Of a stretch of 6,445 nucleotides of DNA, positions 1 through 6,445 are shown one piece after another; position 1 is the stretch's first letter, and each line of letters begins with the position of its first letter. Source of the stretch: Myxococcales bacterium (GTDB lineage: Bacteria > Myxococcota > Myxococcia > Myxococcales > Myxococcaceae); NCBI GenBank assembly GCA_009885595.1, contig VFKJ01000562.1:1-6445 (forward strand), in the 5' to 3' direction. Position numbers and translations under genes: made by a program. The notes under the pieces are model-generated. The model worked only from the letters and a program-made list of their open reading frames with translations, had not been told where the DNA came from and did no database searches.

Positions 1-1583
1 CCGAGCCCGTGCCGGAGCCGGAGCAGCCGTCCGTGGAGGCCTGGGTGGCGCCTGCCCAAGCGCAGCCCCTCACTCAGCCCGCGAGCGCGGCGGTCGACTA
101 CTCGCAGGTGCAGGGCATTCTCCCCTCGCCTCCGGGGCTGGAGGCCTCGTCGGCCACGGAGTGGAGCCTCGCGCAGGCCCGGGCCGCGCTGCGCGAAGCC
201 GTGAACGATCGCGAGCACCTGATGCAGGTGGTGCTCGAGTACGGGCGCCGCACCTTCGAGTACGTGGGCTCGTTCGCGGTGATGCGCGGCGCGGCGGTGG
301 GCTGGGACGCGCGCGGTGACGGCGACGTCGAGGCGATCCGCCAGCTCGCGATTCCGCTCGACGCCGCCAGCGTGTTCCGCACCGTGGCGCTCACCCGCGG
401 GAGCTACGTGGGGCCGCTCCCGCCCGACGCCCTCTCGCAGCACTACCTCTCGCTCCTGGGCCGCGTGCCGCGCACCGTCTTCGTGTGGCCGGTGGAGGTG
501 CAGTCGCGGCTGGTGGCGATGATCTACGGGGACTGCGGCGGGCGGCCGATCTCGCAGCGGCGCCTCGCCGACTTCATCCTCTTCTGCCAGGACCTGCCCT
601 CGGCGTTCCACGAGCTGATCGTCTTCCGCAAGCAGAACCCGCGGGTGCCGCAGCAGTTCGCCTCGGCCTCGGGGATCATTCCGGACCCCGGCTACGCGCA
701 GGACGGGGCGGCCGTGCAGTCGCACGCCGACGCGGACTGGTTCCAGGGGCTGATCACCCTGCTCACCGGGCCCGATCCGTCAGAGCGCTCGATGGCGATG
801 ATGGAGCTGATGAAGGCGCCCGACGTCTCGGCCCAGGCGCTCGCCACCGCCTTCCCCGGCCCCACCGGCTGGTCGCGGCTGCCGGTGGTCGAGCTGCCTG
901 AGCCCGACGAATTGGGCCCCATCCCCGGGGCGCTGGCGCGGCTGGGCCAGGCCGGCGCGCTCGCGGTGGCGCCGCTACTCGATCACCCCGACAGCGACAC
1001 CCGCTACCTCGCGCTGCTGACCGCGGGCAGCCTGCGCTACCCCGACGTGGTCGACGGCGTGATGAGGGGGCTGTTCGACTACGAGCCCGACATCTCGTCG
1101 GCGGCGCGGGCGGCGGCGGCGGCGCTGCGGTTGCTCCCGCACTTCCAGTCGCGACTGCCCGCGCTGCGCCAGGAGCTGGCGTCGTCCGATGCGCTGCGCC
1201 GCAGCCTCGCCGCGCGCGCGCTGGGCGTGCTGCACGACCGCGTCTCGGTGGAGGGCCTGATCAACCTCACCGGCAGCGAGGACGATCTCTGCTCGCAGTC
1301 GGCGGCGGACGCGCTCAAGGAGATCACCCGGGCGGGCTTCGGCACGAACCCCTCGGCGTGGACCGCCTGGTGGGCGCGGGCGCGGGAGCTGCGCCGCATC
1401 GAGTGGCTGGTGGAAGCGCTCGACGCCGAGGACTTCGACCTGCGCCTCTGCGCGATCGAGGAGCTGTCCCGCACCTTCGGTGACAACTTCGGCTTCTTCG
1501 CCGACGGCCCGGAAGCTGAACGGGCGGGCGCGGTGGGCCGGTGGCAGGCCGTGGTCTCGTCGCGCGCCGATCTCGATCTCTGA
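1..1583 (+). CDS. GAF-like domain plus HEAT-repeat protein, 5'-truncated by the window edge
   Basis: The first in-frame start is a GTG at 9, but the codons before it (Glu-Pro) are also open and the first ~45 residues are a Pro/Glu/Ala-rich linker. The true start therefore probably lies outside the window, and residues here are numbered from that GTG (524 aa to the TGA at 1581). Residues 50-72 look helical. Residues ~73-208 fit a GAF-like fold: AVGW at 96-99, IPLDAASVF at 115-123, YVGPLPP at 133-139, LLGR at 149-152, then PVEV and MIYGD at 161-175. A variable linker (209-240) precedes a helical region (241-295). HEAT-type helical pairs follow at about 317-342, 344-376, 379-407, 411-438 and 461-489. 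An FGTNPSAW..WW motif (444-455) and a related FGFF...RW motif (494-512) are typical of HEAT proteins from myxobacteria and planctomycetes. There is no signal peptide, membrane segment or catalytic motif in the visible part. A cytoplasmic scaffold or regulator whose GAF-like domain binds a ligand or partner is inference; the ligand is unknown. Confidence 0.88.
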   Translation, partial: EPVPEPEQPSVEAWVAPAQAQPLTQPASAAVDYSQVQGILPSPPGLEASSATEWSLAQARAALREAVNDREHLMQVVLEYGRRTFEYVGSFAVMRGAAVGWDARGDGDVEAIRQLAIPLDAASVFRTVALTRGSYVGPLPPDALSQHYLSLLGRVPRTVFVWPVEVQSRLVAMIYGDCGGRPISQRRLADFILFCQDLPSAFHELIVFRKQNPRVPQQFASASGIIPDPGYAQDGAAVQSHADADWFQGLITLLTGPDPSERSMAMMELMKAPDVSAQALATAFPGPTGWSRLPVVELPEPDELGPIPGALARLGQAGALAVAPLLDHPDSDTRYLALLTAGSLRYPDVVDGVMRGLFDYEPDISSAARAAAAALRLLPHFQSRLPALRQELASSDALRRSLAARALGVLHDRVSVEGLINLTGSEDDLCSQSAADALKEITRAGFGTNPSAWTAWWARARELRRIEWLVEALDAEDFDLRLCAIEELSRTFGDNFGFFADGPEAERAGAVGRWQAVVSSRADLDL

Positions 1584-1588
1584 TCTGT

Positions 1589-1626
1589 GCTCCCTCTCCC
1601 CCGAGGGGGAGAGGGTCGGGGTGAGG
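1589..1626. repeat. Dispersed-type palindromic repeat (CCCTCTCCCCC/GGGGGAGAGGG plus GTCGGGGTGAGG tail)
   Basis: Positions 1592-1602 and 1605-1615 are perfect 11-bp reverse complements around a GA centre; folded, this is probably a 10-bp stem with a CGAG tetraloop. The stem is followed at 1616-1626 by TCGGGGTGAGG. Sequences of the form CCCTCTCCC...GGGAGAGGG(T/C)CGGGGTGAGG are, from general knowledge, scattered in many copies between genes of various GC-rich bacteria. Membership in that class is recognised by eye, and copy number in this genome cannot be judged from one copy. In a fully symmetrical element a CCTCACCCCGA arm would precede the stem. Here that left arm is absent, because the sequence before the stem is the end of the upstream gene. 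The stem begins 9 nt after that gene's stop codon. Confidence 0.75.
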
Positions 1627-1639
1627 AGTCGAACCTCAC
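1592..1639. terminator. Possible bidirectional transcription end between convergent genes (two hairpins)
   Basis: The only space between the two converging genes contains a very stable G/C hairpin (1592-1615) and a weaker one formed by GTGAGG at 1621-1626 and CCTCAC at 1634-1639 with a 7-nt loop. The second hairpin contains the TGA stop of the minus-strand gene (complement of 1636-1638). Neither hairpin is followed by a T-tract on either strand, so this is not a canonical Rho-independent terminator. A role in pausing RNA polymerase, Rho-assisted termination or protecting mRNA 3' ends is inferred from position and stability alone. Confidence 0.35.
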
Positions 1640-4600
1640 GCCTCCCAGGTGGCCATCACCCGCTGCATCGCAGCGACCCGCCCCTGCAGCTCCGCTCGCC
1701 TTGTGGTGATCGCCACCATCACCACCACCACGCTCAGCCCGAGCAGCGAGAGGAACACCGCGCCCAGGCGCGGCTCCGCCAGCCCGCTGCGCACCAGCGT
1801 CGCCAGCACCGTGGTGACCAGCGCGCCGCTGCCGAGCACCACGTAGCTGCGGATTCGCCAGAGCGCGCCCAGCGCCACCCCGCCCAGGCAGACCGCCACG
1901 CACAGCACCAGCGCCGGCACCGAGGTGACCGTGAGCGGTTTCCACGCCACCGCCACGTACAGCAGGCCCATGCCCCACGCGCGCAGCTTCACGCCCGCGC
2001 CCTGGCTGAGCTCGGCGTGGAACACGCGCGCCAGCACCAGCAGGGTGAGCCCGAGCGGAATGAGCAGCAGCTGGAGCTCGCCAAAGCCGCTGCCGAGCGC
2101 CGCCAGCAGCACCGCGCCGTTGAGCGCGAGGGCCGAGATCAACGCGCCGCTGCGCCGGCTGCCGGTCTGGGCGAGCCAGGCGGCGACCACCGAGAGTCCG
2201 AGCAACCACGCCGCGCCCACGCTCCACACCTGCCAGGGAACCAGCAGCGCGCCGACCATCGGCCAGAGCAGCGCGCCGGCCTTCAGCGCACCCGCAGAGG
2301 CCACCCTGCCCTCGCGCCGGAGAAACTGCGCCAGGCCCGCGAGCAGCGCGGAGACGCCCAGCAGCACCCACGCGTCCGTCAGGTCAGGCAGCGCGCCCAG
2401 GCCCAGCACCCGCGCCGCCAGGGCACCTGAGACCAGCGCGCCCTGCCCCAGCCACGCGCTCGCCCGCTCGTCCTGCGCCACCACCCGCCGGCTGGCGACG
2501 AAGAGGAGCACGCCCGCGACGAGCACCGAGAGCACCGCTTCCCGCGGGTGAGCCGACGCGAGCAGCCCGGTGCCGAGGAGCAGCTCGACCAGCCCGACGG
2601 TGCCGAAGGCCAGCACCGAGGCGCGGCCGCCGCGCAGGTGACGAAGGAGCGCCAGGCAGACGCTCGCCGCCGCCCACCAGGGGAAGATGAGCACCTTCGG
2701 CGCGCCGGCGGAGAGCACCACCCCCACGAAGGCCAGCACCACGTGCAGCGCCACGCCGGTGGCCGCCCAGGCCCAGCCCTGCGCGCCCTGCTTCTCGCGC
2801 AGCAAGAGCCAGGTCACCGCCGCGCCCGTGCTCCACGCGAGGGGAACGAGGGGCGAGGAGAGGTCGACCCCGGCCAGCCCCATTGCCCCCAGCGCGAGCA
2901 GCCACGACGCGTGCCGCCACACCATCGAGACGCGCAGGCTGGAGAACTGCGCGCCGGCCCAGGCGAAGCCCAGCGCGGCGGCGCAGGCGATCGGCACCGA
3001 GACCGTGGCGTCGAGGAGCGTCGCCACCGCGAGCGCAGCGAAGGCGAGCGCGGGCCCGGCCTCGCGGCGCTGGGGCGAGACGAGGAGCAGCGGCGTAAGC
3101 CACAGCGCGCGCACGTCACCGTGCACCAGCAGCAACGTGCCCAGGCCCAGCGCGCCCCAGAAGAGCGGAGCGGCCAGCGAGCCTTCGGGTTCGCGGCCCA
3201 GCCAACGCCACGCCGCCTCCGCGGGCTCAGCGAGGCGCCGCCACCGCAACGCCACCGCCCCCACCGCGGCGGCGAGCGCGACCAGCAGCAGGTGCGGCGC
3301 GAGCACGGGAGCGACCTGCGCGAGGGTGGCAGGCAGGTTCAGCCCCGCCCCGACGATGGCCACCGGGAGCAACGCCGGCAGGCCCAGCAGCACGGCGCCC
3401 GCGGCGACCGTCACCGGCATCATCCACGAGGGCGCGAGCAGGCAGACGGTGGCGCCCAGCGCGACACAGCCAAGCCCCACCAGCGCGCGGCGGGTGCGAC
3501 CTTCCGTCAGCCGCACCGCGGCGACCGAGCCGAAGGTGGTGAGCGCCAGGGCCACCACCCCGAGGCTGCCCTCGCCAGGCGAGAGGAAGGCGAGCGCGCC
3601 GGCGAAGGTCATCGCCAGCAGCAGCGCGACGCGCTCGACGTACCGCACTGAGCGGCCACCGAGCAGGCGCTTGAGGGGCGCGGGGAGGTGATGGGCCGCG
3701 GCCCCCAGCGCGACCAGCGTGCCCACCACGGCGGCGCGCATCGGCGCGAAGGGGATGGCGAGAGACACCGCGACCACCACGCGCAGCGCGAGGAACGGGC
3801 CGCCCATCAGGAGCAGCGCGGCGAACCAGGGCACGGCATGCGAGGCCTCCCCCATCACCGACGAGGCGCCCACCAGCGCCGCCACCCCGAAGAGCACCAG
3901 GCCTTCGGTCGCGCGGCGCTGCTCCAGGACGGCGGGCGCGGGCGTGCCGAGCCCCAGCGCGCGGCGCACCGCAGCCAGTTGCAGGAGGCGGCCCGCGGCG
4001 ATCGCCAGCAGCGGAGCGCACCACCAGGGGCCAGCGAGCGCTGCGAGGGCGATGCCGGCGGCGAGCCACTCCCCGCGCCGGGTGGCGCGCGCCCACACCA
4101 GCGGCAACGACACTGCAGGAATGATCATCGGCAGCGAGTCCTGCGCCAGCAGCATCGCCACCAGCAGCGCCAGCGCCGAGGTGAGGGTGGCCGCCCAGGT
4201 GAGCGAGGTGCGGTTGAGCACGGTGCGCCACGCGAGCTCGTTCTCCTCGAGCAAGGCGAGCAGCGCGGTGACGACCGAGATCGCGAGCAGCGCCGCCGGG
4301 TGACTGAAGAAGGCCACGCACAGGAGCAGCGCCGCGAGCGGAACGGTGATCGACGCCAGCAGCGCCGGGGTCGCCAGCAACACGACCGCCGCCATCGGCA
4401 CCGCCAGGTCCCTGCCTGCCTCGAGCCCGAGCAGCGCCGAGAACACGCACAGCGTCGCGAGCATGACGCCCTGCCAGCTGCGGCCGTGACGCACGGCGTG
4501 GACCGACGCGGCCAGGGCGAGCGAGCCCGCGCACAGCAACGGGAGGCCGGTCCAGCCCGACCACAGCCCGAAGTGCGGCGAGAACGAGACGACCAACGTG

Positions 4601-6445
4601 AGCATCGCGGGCGCCTCGAGCCAGCCGCGGTGCGCGCGCGGCACGCTGCGGGAGAGCAGCCCCAGGGCCACCGCCGACGCGAGCCAGGGGACACCCGCAG
4701 AGAGCTCCACCGTCAGGGTGGGCAGCAGCACCGCGAGCAGCGCGCCGCCCGCCAGCGAAGCCGCCCACCACCAGCGACGCCGGGGCAGCGCGGCGAAGAG
4801 CCCGGCCGCGGCCAGCGCCAGCACCCCGTGGAGGGGGAACGAGGGGTTGGGGTCGGTCAGCGTGGCGAGGCTCCACACCGGAGCGATCAACGCGCTGGCG
4901 GCGAGCGCCGGCACCACGGCGCGCCAGCGGCGAGCGCGGACGAACAGCAGGCCAGCACCGATCGCCGCGGCCACGCCGAAGAGCAGCGGCGACTGGGCGT
5001 GCGCCAGGGGAATGAGCGCGGTGAAGCTGGCCAGCAGCAGCACCTGGCGATGGAGCGCGCGGGCCGCGAGCAAACACGCCGCCACGCCCAGCACCAGGGT
5101 CGCCAGCGCGAGCGGGCCAGGCGTTCCGGCGGCGAGCAGGAAGGCCACGGCCCCGCCCGCGAGCGCTGAGCCGGCGAGCCAGCGGCGCAGCACGCGCGTC
5201 TCCCGCAGCACGGGCAGCGCGTGCGCGGCGAGCGCCAGCACCAGCGCCACCACCGCGGCCGGCCAGCCCGGCGCCACGGTGAGGCCGAGCGCGACGGCGA
5301 AGAAGACCGCGAGCACGCTGCCGGCGGCGAGCGCATCGACCCGGCGACGGAGCACGCCCACGCCCAGCAGCGGCAACGCCAGCAGCGGGAGCGCCACCAC
5401 CGCGGGGCGCGCGTCGAAGTTGACGCTCACCATCGCCAGCGCGCCGGCCGCCACTGCGCCGATCGCCGAGCACCGCAGCCAGATGTGCGCCGCCTTCGAA
5501 GCGGTCCGCAGCCGCCAGCCAGCCAGCACCGTGCCCACCGCGAGGAAGACGGCCTGGTAGACCGAGCCGTAGGACGCCGGCATGGGCGCCGCCGCGTAGC
5601 CGAGCATCACCTTGAGCGCGTCCCACCACGTCCACACGATGGCGGGGACGAGCTGATCGACGCGCTGCCAGGTGAGGTACGCGAACACGAAGGTGCCCGC
5701 GAGCCACCAGGCGCGGCGATCGGTCGGCGAGCTCGCTTCCCGCGAGAGCCGCCAGGTGGTCCAGGCACCGAGCACGGCGATGAGCACGCACGCCGGCGCG
5801 ATGGAGACGAACGAGGCCAGGAAGGCCACCAGGAAGCCCGACATCGCCAGCACCGTGAGCGCGCCGTTCTTCTTCAGGCCTGGGTCGCGCAGCCACAGCG
5901 CACCCGACGCGAGCGCCGCGCACGCCACCCAGGTGGCGGCCAGCGCGCTGTCGAGGTGAACGGGCGAGATCACCAGCCGGGCGATCAACGCCGCGACCGG
6001 CAGCACGAACGAGAGCACCGCCGCCCAGGTGCGCGAGGGCGTCGCGCGTGGACCGCTGCGGAAGGCGAGCACGGCCAGGGCGGTGGGCGCGAGCACCAAC
6101 CACCCAGCCGCGGCGGGCAGCACCGGGACCAGCCCGAGGCCGAGCGTCGCGAGCGAAATGGAGGCCGTGAGCAGGCGCGCGTCCGGCTCGTCGAGATCGC
6201 GGGCGGCGCGCAGGCCCAAGAAACCCGCCACCGCGGTCCCGCCGAGCAGCGCCACCCAGCTGAAGACCGAGGCGAGCGCGGGCCCCAGCGCGAGCACCGC
6301 CAGCGGCGCGACCAGGGCGGCGATGCGGCGCAGGCCCACCGCGGCGGCCTGGGTGGTGTCCTTGCGGGAGAGCGCGGCGGCCCAGGCGGCGAAGCCCACC
6401 GCCCAGGCCTCCACCAGGCCGAACACGGTGAGCGCGCGCCAGGTC
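1636..6445 (-). CDS. Giant polytopic integral membrane protein of unknown function, 5'-truncated by the window edge
   Basis: One uninterrupted frame runs from the right edge to a TGA at 1638-1636. The first in-frame start candidate is a GTG at 6426-6424, giving 1596 aa, and residues are numbered from it. The frame continues upstream as T-W-R-A-L-T, in line with the first membrane helix, so the real start is outside the window. Almost the whole length is hydrophobic Ala/Leu/Val segments of about 17-23 residues; by eye I count roughly 50 or more candidate transmembrane helices. They are separated by short loops, with Arg clusters near residues 34, 75, 127, 230, 308, 360, 412, 458, 499, 550, 597 and 647, and again from 925 to 1578. 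Lysine is almost absent, with about a dozen in total. The last three helices are near 1500-1523, 1527-1547 and 1553-1574, followed by a short basic tail. No ATPase, transporter signature, glycosyltransferase or peptidase motif is visible. Its overall look recalls large DUF2339/DUF2157-type bacterial membrane proteins, but this is a weak resemblance. Location in the inner membrane is safe; function is not known. Confidence 0.9.
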   Translation of the reverse strand, partial: TWRALTVFGLVEAWAVGFAAWAAALSRKDTTQAAAVGLRRIAALVAPLAVLALGPALASVFSWVALLGGTAVAGFLGLRAARDLDEPDARLLTASISLATLGLGLVPVLPAAAGWLVLAPTALAVLAFRSGPRATPSRTWAAVLSFVLPVAALIARLVISPVHLDSALAATWVACAALASGALWLRDPGLKKNGALTVLAMSGFLVAFLASFVSIAPACVLIAVLGAWTTWRLSREASSPTDRRAWWLAGTFVFAYLTWQRVDQLVPAIVWTWWDALKVMLGYAAAPMPASYGSVYQAVFLAVGTVLAGWRLRTASKAAHIWLRCSAIGAVAAGALAMVSVNFDARPAVVALPLLALPLLGVGVLRRRVDALAAGSVLAVFFAVALGLTVAPGWPAAVVALVLALAAHALPVLRETRVLRRWLAGSALAGGAVAFLLAAGTPGPLALATLVLGVAACLLAARALHRQVLLLASFTALIPLAHAQSPLLFGVAAAIGAGLLFVRARRWRAVVPALAASALIAPVWSLATLTDPNPSFPLHGVLALAAAGLFAALPRRRWWWAASLAGGALLAVLLPTLTVELSAGVPWLASAVALGLLSRSVPRAHRGWLEAPAMLTLVVSFSPHFGLWSGWTGLPLLCAGSLALAASVHAVRHGRSWQGVMLATLCVFSALLGLEAGRDLAVPMAAVVLLATPALLASITVPLAALLLCVAFFSHPAALLAISVVTALLALLEENELAWRTVLNRTSLTWAATLTSALALLVAMLLAQDSLPMIIPAVSLPLVWARATRRGEWLAAGIALAALAGPWWCAPLLAIAAGRLLQLAAVRRALGLGTPAPAVLEQRRATEGLVLFGVAALVGASSVMGEASHAVPWFAALLLMGGPFLALRVVVAVSLAIPFAPMRAAVVGTLVALGAAAHHLPAPLKRLLGGRSVRYVERVALLLAMTFAGALAFLSPGEGSLGVVALALTTFGSVAAVRLTEGRTRRALVGLGCVALGATVCLLAPSWMMPVTVAAGAVLLGLPALLPVAIVGAGLNLPATLAQVAPVLAPHLLLVALAAAVGAVALRWRRLAEPAEAAWRWLGREPEGSLAAPLFWGALGLGTLLLVHGDVRALWLTPLLLVSPQRREAGPALAFAALAVATLLDATVSVPIACAAALGFAWAGAQFSSLRVSMVWRHASWLLALGAMGLAGVDLSSPLVPLAWSTGAAVTWLLLREKQGAQGWAWAATGVALHVVLAFVGVVLSAGAPKVLIFPWWAAASVCLALLRHLRGGRASVLAFGTVGLVELLLGTGLLASAHPREAVLSVLVAGVLLFVASRRVVAQDERASAWLGQGALVSGALAARVLGLGALPDLTDAWVLLGVSALLAGLAQFLRREGRVASAGALKAGALLWPMVGALLVPWQVWSVGAAWLLGLSVVAAWLAQTGSRRSGALISALALNGAVLLAALGSGFGELQLLLIPLGLTLLVLARVFHAELSQGAGVKLRAWGMGLLYVAVAWKPLTVTSVPALVLCVAVCLGGVALGALWRIRSYVVLGSGALVTTVLATLVRSGLAEPRLGAVFLSLLGLSVVVVMVAITTRRAELQGRVAAMQRVMATWEA

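Noticed and set aside
1711..1733. A run of CAC/CAT triplets on the plus strand that resembles a polyhistidine stretch or tag.
   Set aside because: On the coding (minus) strand the same bases encode the Val-Val-Val-Met-Val part of the last membrane helix. It is not a histidine tract in any real gene.
1079..2371. A 430-codon minus-strand open frame spanning the intergenic gap and both gene ends.
   Set aside because: It is antisense to the HEAT gene and out of frame with the membrane protein gene. The SSPRPSPPRGRG peptide in its middle is only a translation of the palindromic repeat, a common artefact of spurious annotations.
1480..2430. A 316-codon plus-strand open frame overlapping the end of the HEAT gene.
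   Set aside because: It is Gln/Arg/His-rich, crosses the repeat, and is antisense to the membrane protein's C-terminal helices, so it looks like a composition shadow.
3688..5169. A 493-codon plus-strand open frame rich in Gln, Arg, His, Glu and Gly, resembling a basic low-complexity protein.
   Set aside because: It lies exactly antisense to Leu/Ala/Val membrane segments, and CTG, GCG and CTC codons read backwards give Gln, Arg and Glu. A similar frame at 2548-3651 has the same explanation.
3227..6103. A 958-codon open frame on the minus strand, overlapping the membrane protein gene in another frame.
   Set aside because: Its translation is Arg/Gly/Ala/Pro-rich with no domain or helix pattern, as expected from a shifted frame of GC-rich DNA. 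The overlapped frame has clear membrane helices and a consistent charge pattern along its full length.
1..6445. Possible mobile element, CRISPR array, tRNA/rRNA or toxin-antitoxin genes.
   Set aside because: I saw no transposase or recombinase motif, no regularly spaced direct repeats, no tRNA-like cloverleaf, and no uncovered space beyond the 52-bp gap.

Overview
The window is a very GC-rich stretch of bacterial DNA with strongly G/C-biased third codon positions. It holds only two real genes, which converge on a 52-bp intergenic gap. The first gene fuses a GAF-like domain to HEAT repeats, with a style of HEAT/Trp motif I associate with myxobacterial and planctomycete proteins. The second is a giant, lysine-poor, Ala/Leu/Val-rich membrane protein. 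Together with the base composition these suggest a Myxococcota-type genome (Myxococcaceae or a relative). That assignment is inference from style, since the window contains no marker gene.

Layout: positions 1-1583 (+) carry the 3' part of the GAF-like/HEAT gene, whose reading frame is open through the left edge. Positions 1584-1635 are the intergenic gap. It contains a perfect 11-bp inverted repeat with a GA centre, followed by a GGGTCGGGGTGAGG tail of a dispersed-repeat type, and then a second short hairpin that overlaps the stop codon of the opposite gene. Positions 1636-6445 (-) carry one uninterrupted reading frame of at least 1602 codons for a polytopic membrane protein, also open through the right edge. 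Both genes are therefore missing their 5' ends, and no promoter or ribosome binding site can be read for either.

The two genes are transcribed towards each other and do not form an operon, so the arrangement gives no direct evidence that they work together. The HEAT protein looks like a soluble scaffold or regulatory protein with a small-molecule-sensing-type domain. The membrane protein has no recognisable catalytic motif. Its most striking property is a very regular spacing of arginine-rich cytoplasmic-type loops, roughly every 50 residues, as expected for a long serial array of two-helix membrane hairpins. I see no mobile element gene, RNA gene, CRISPR array or defence system. The many other long open frames are composition shadows of these two genes.
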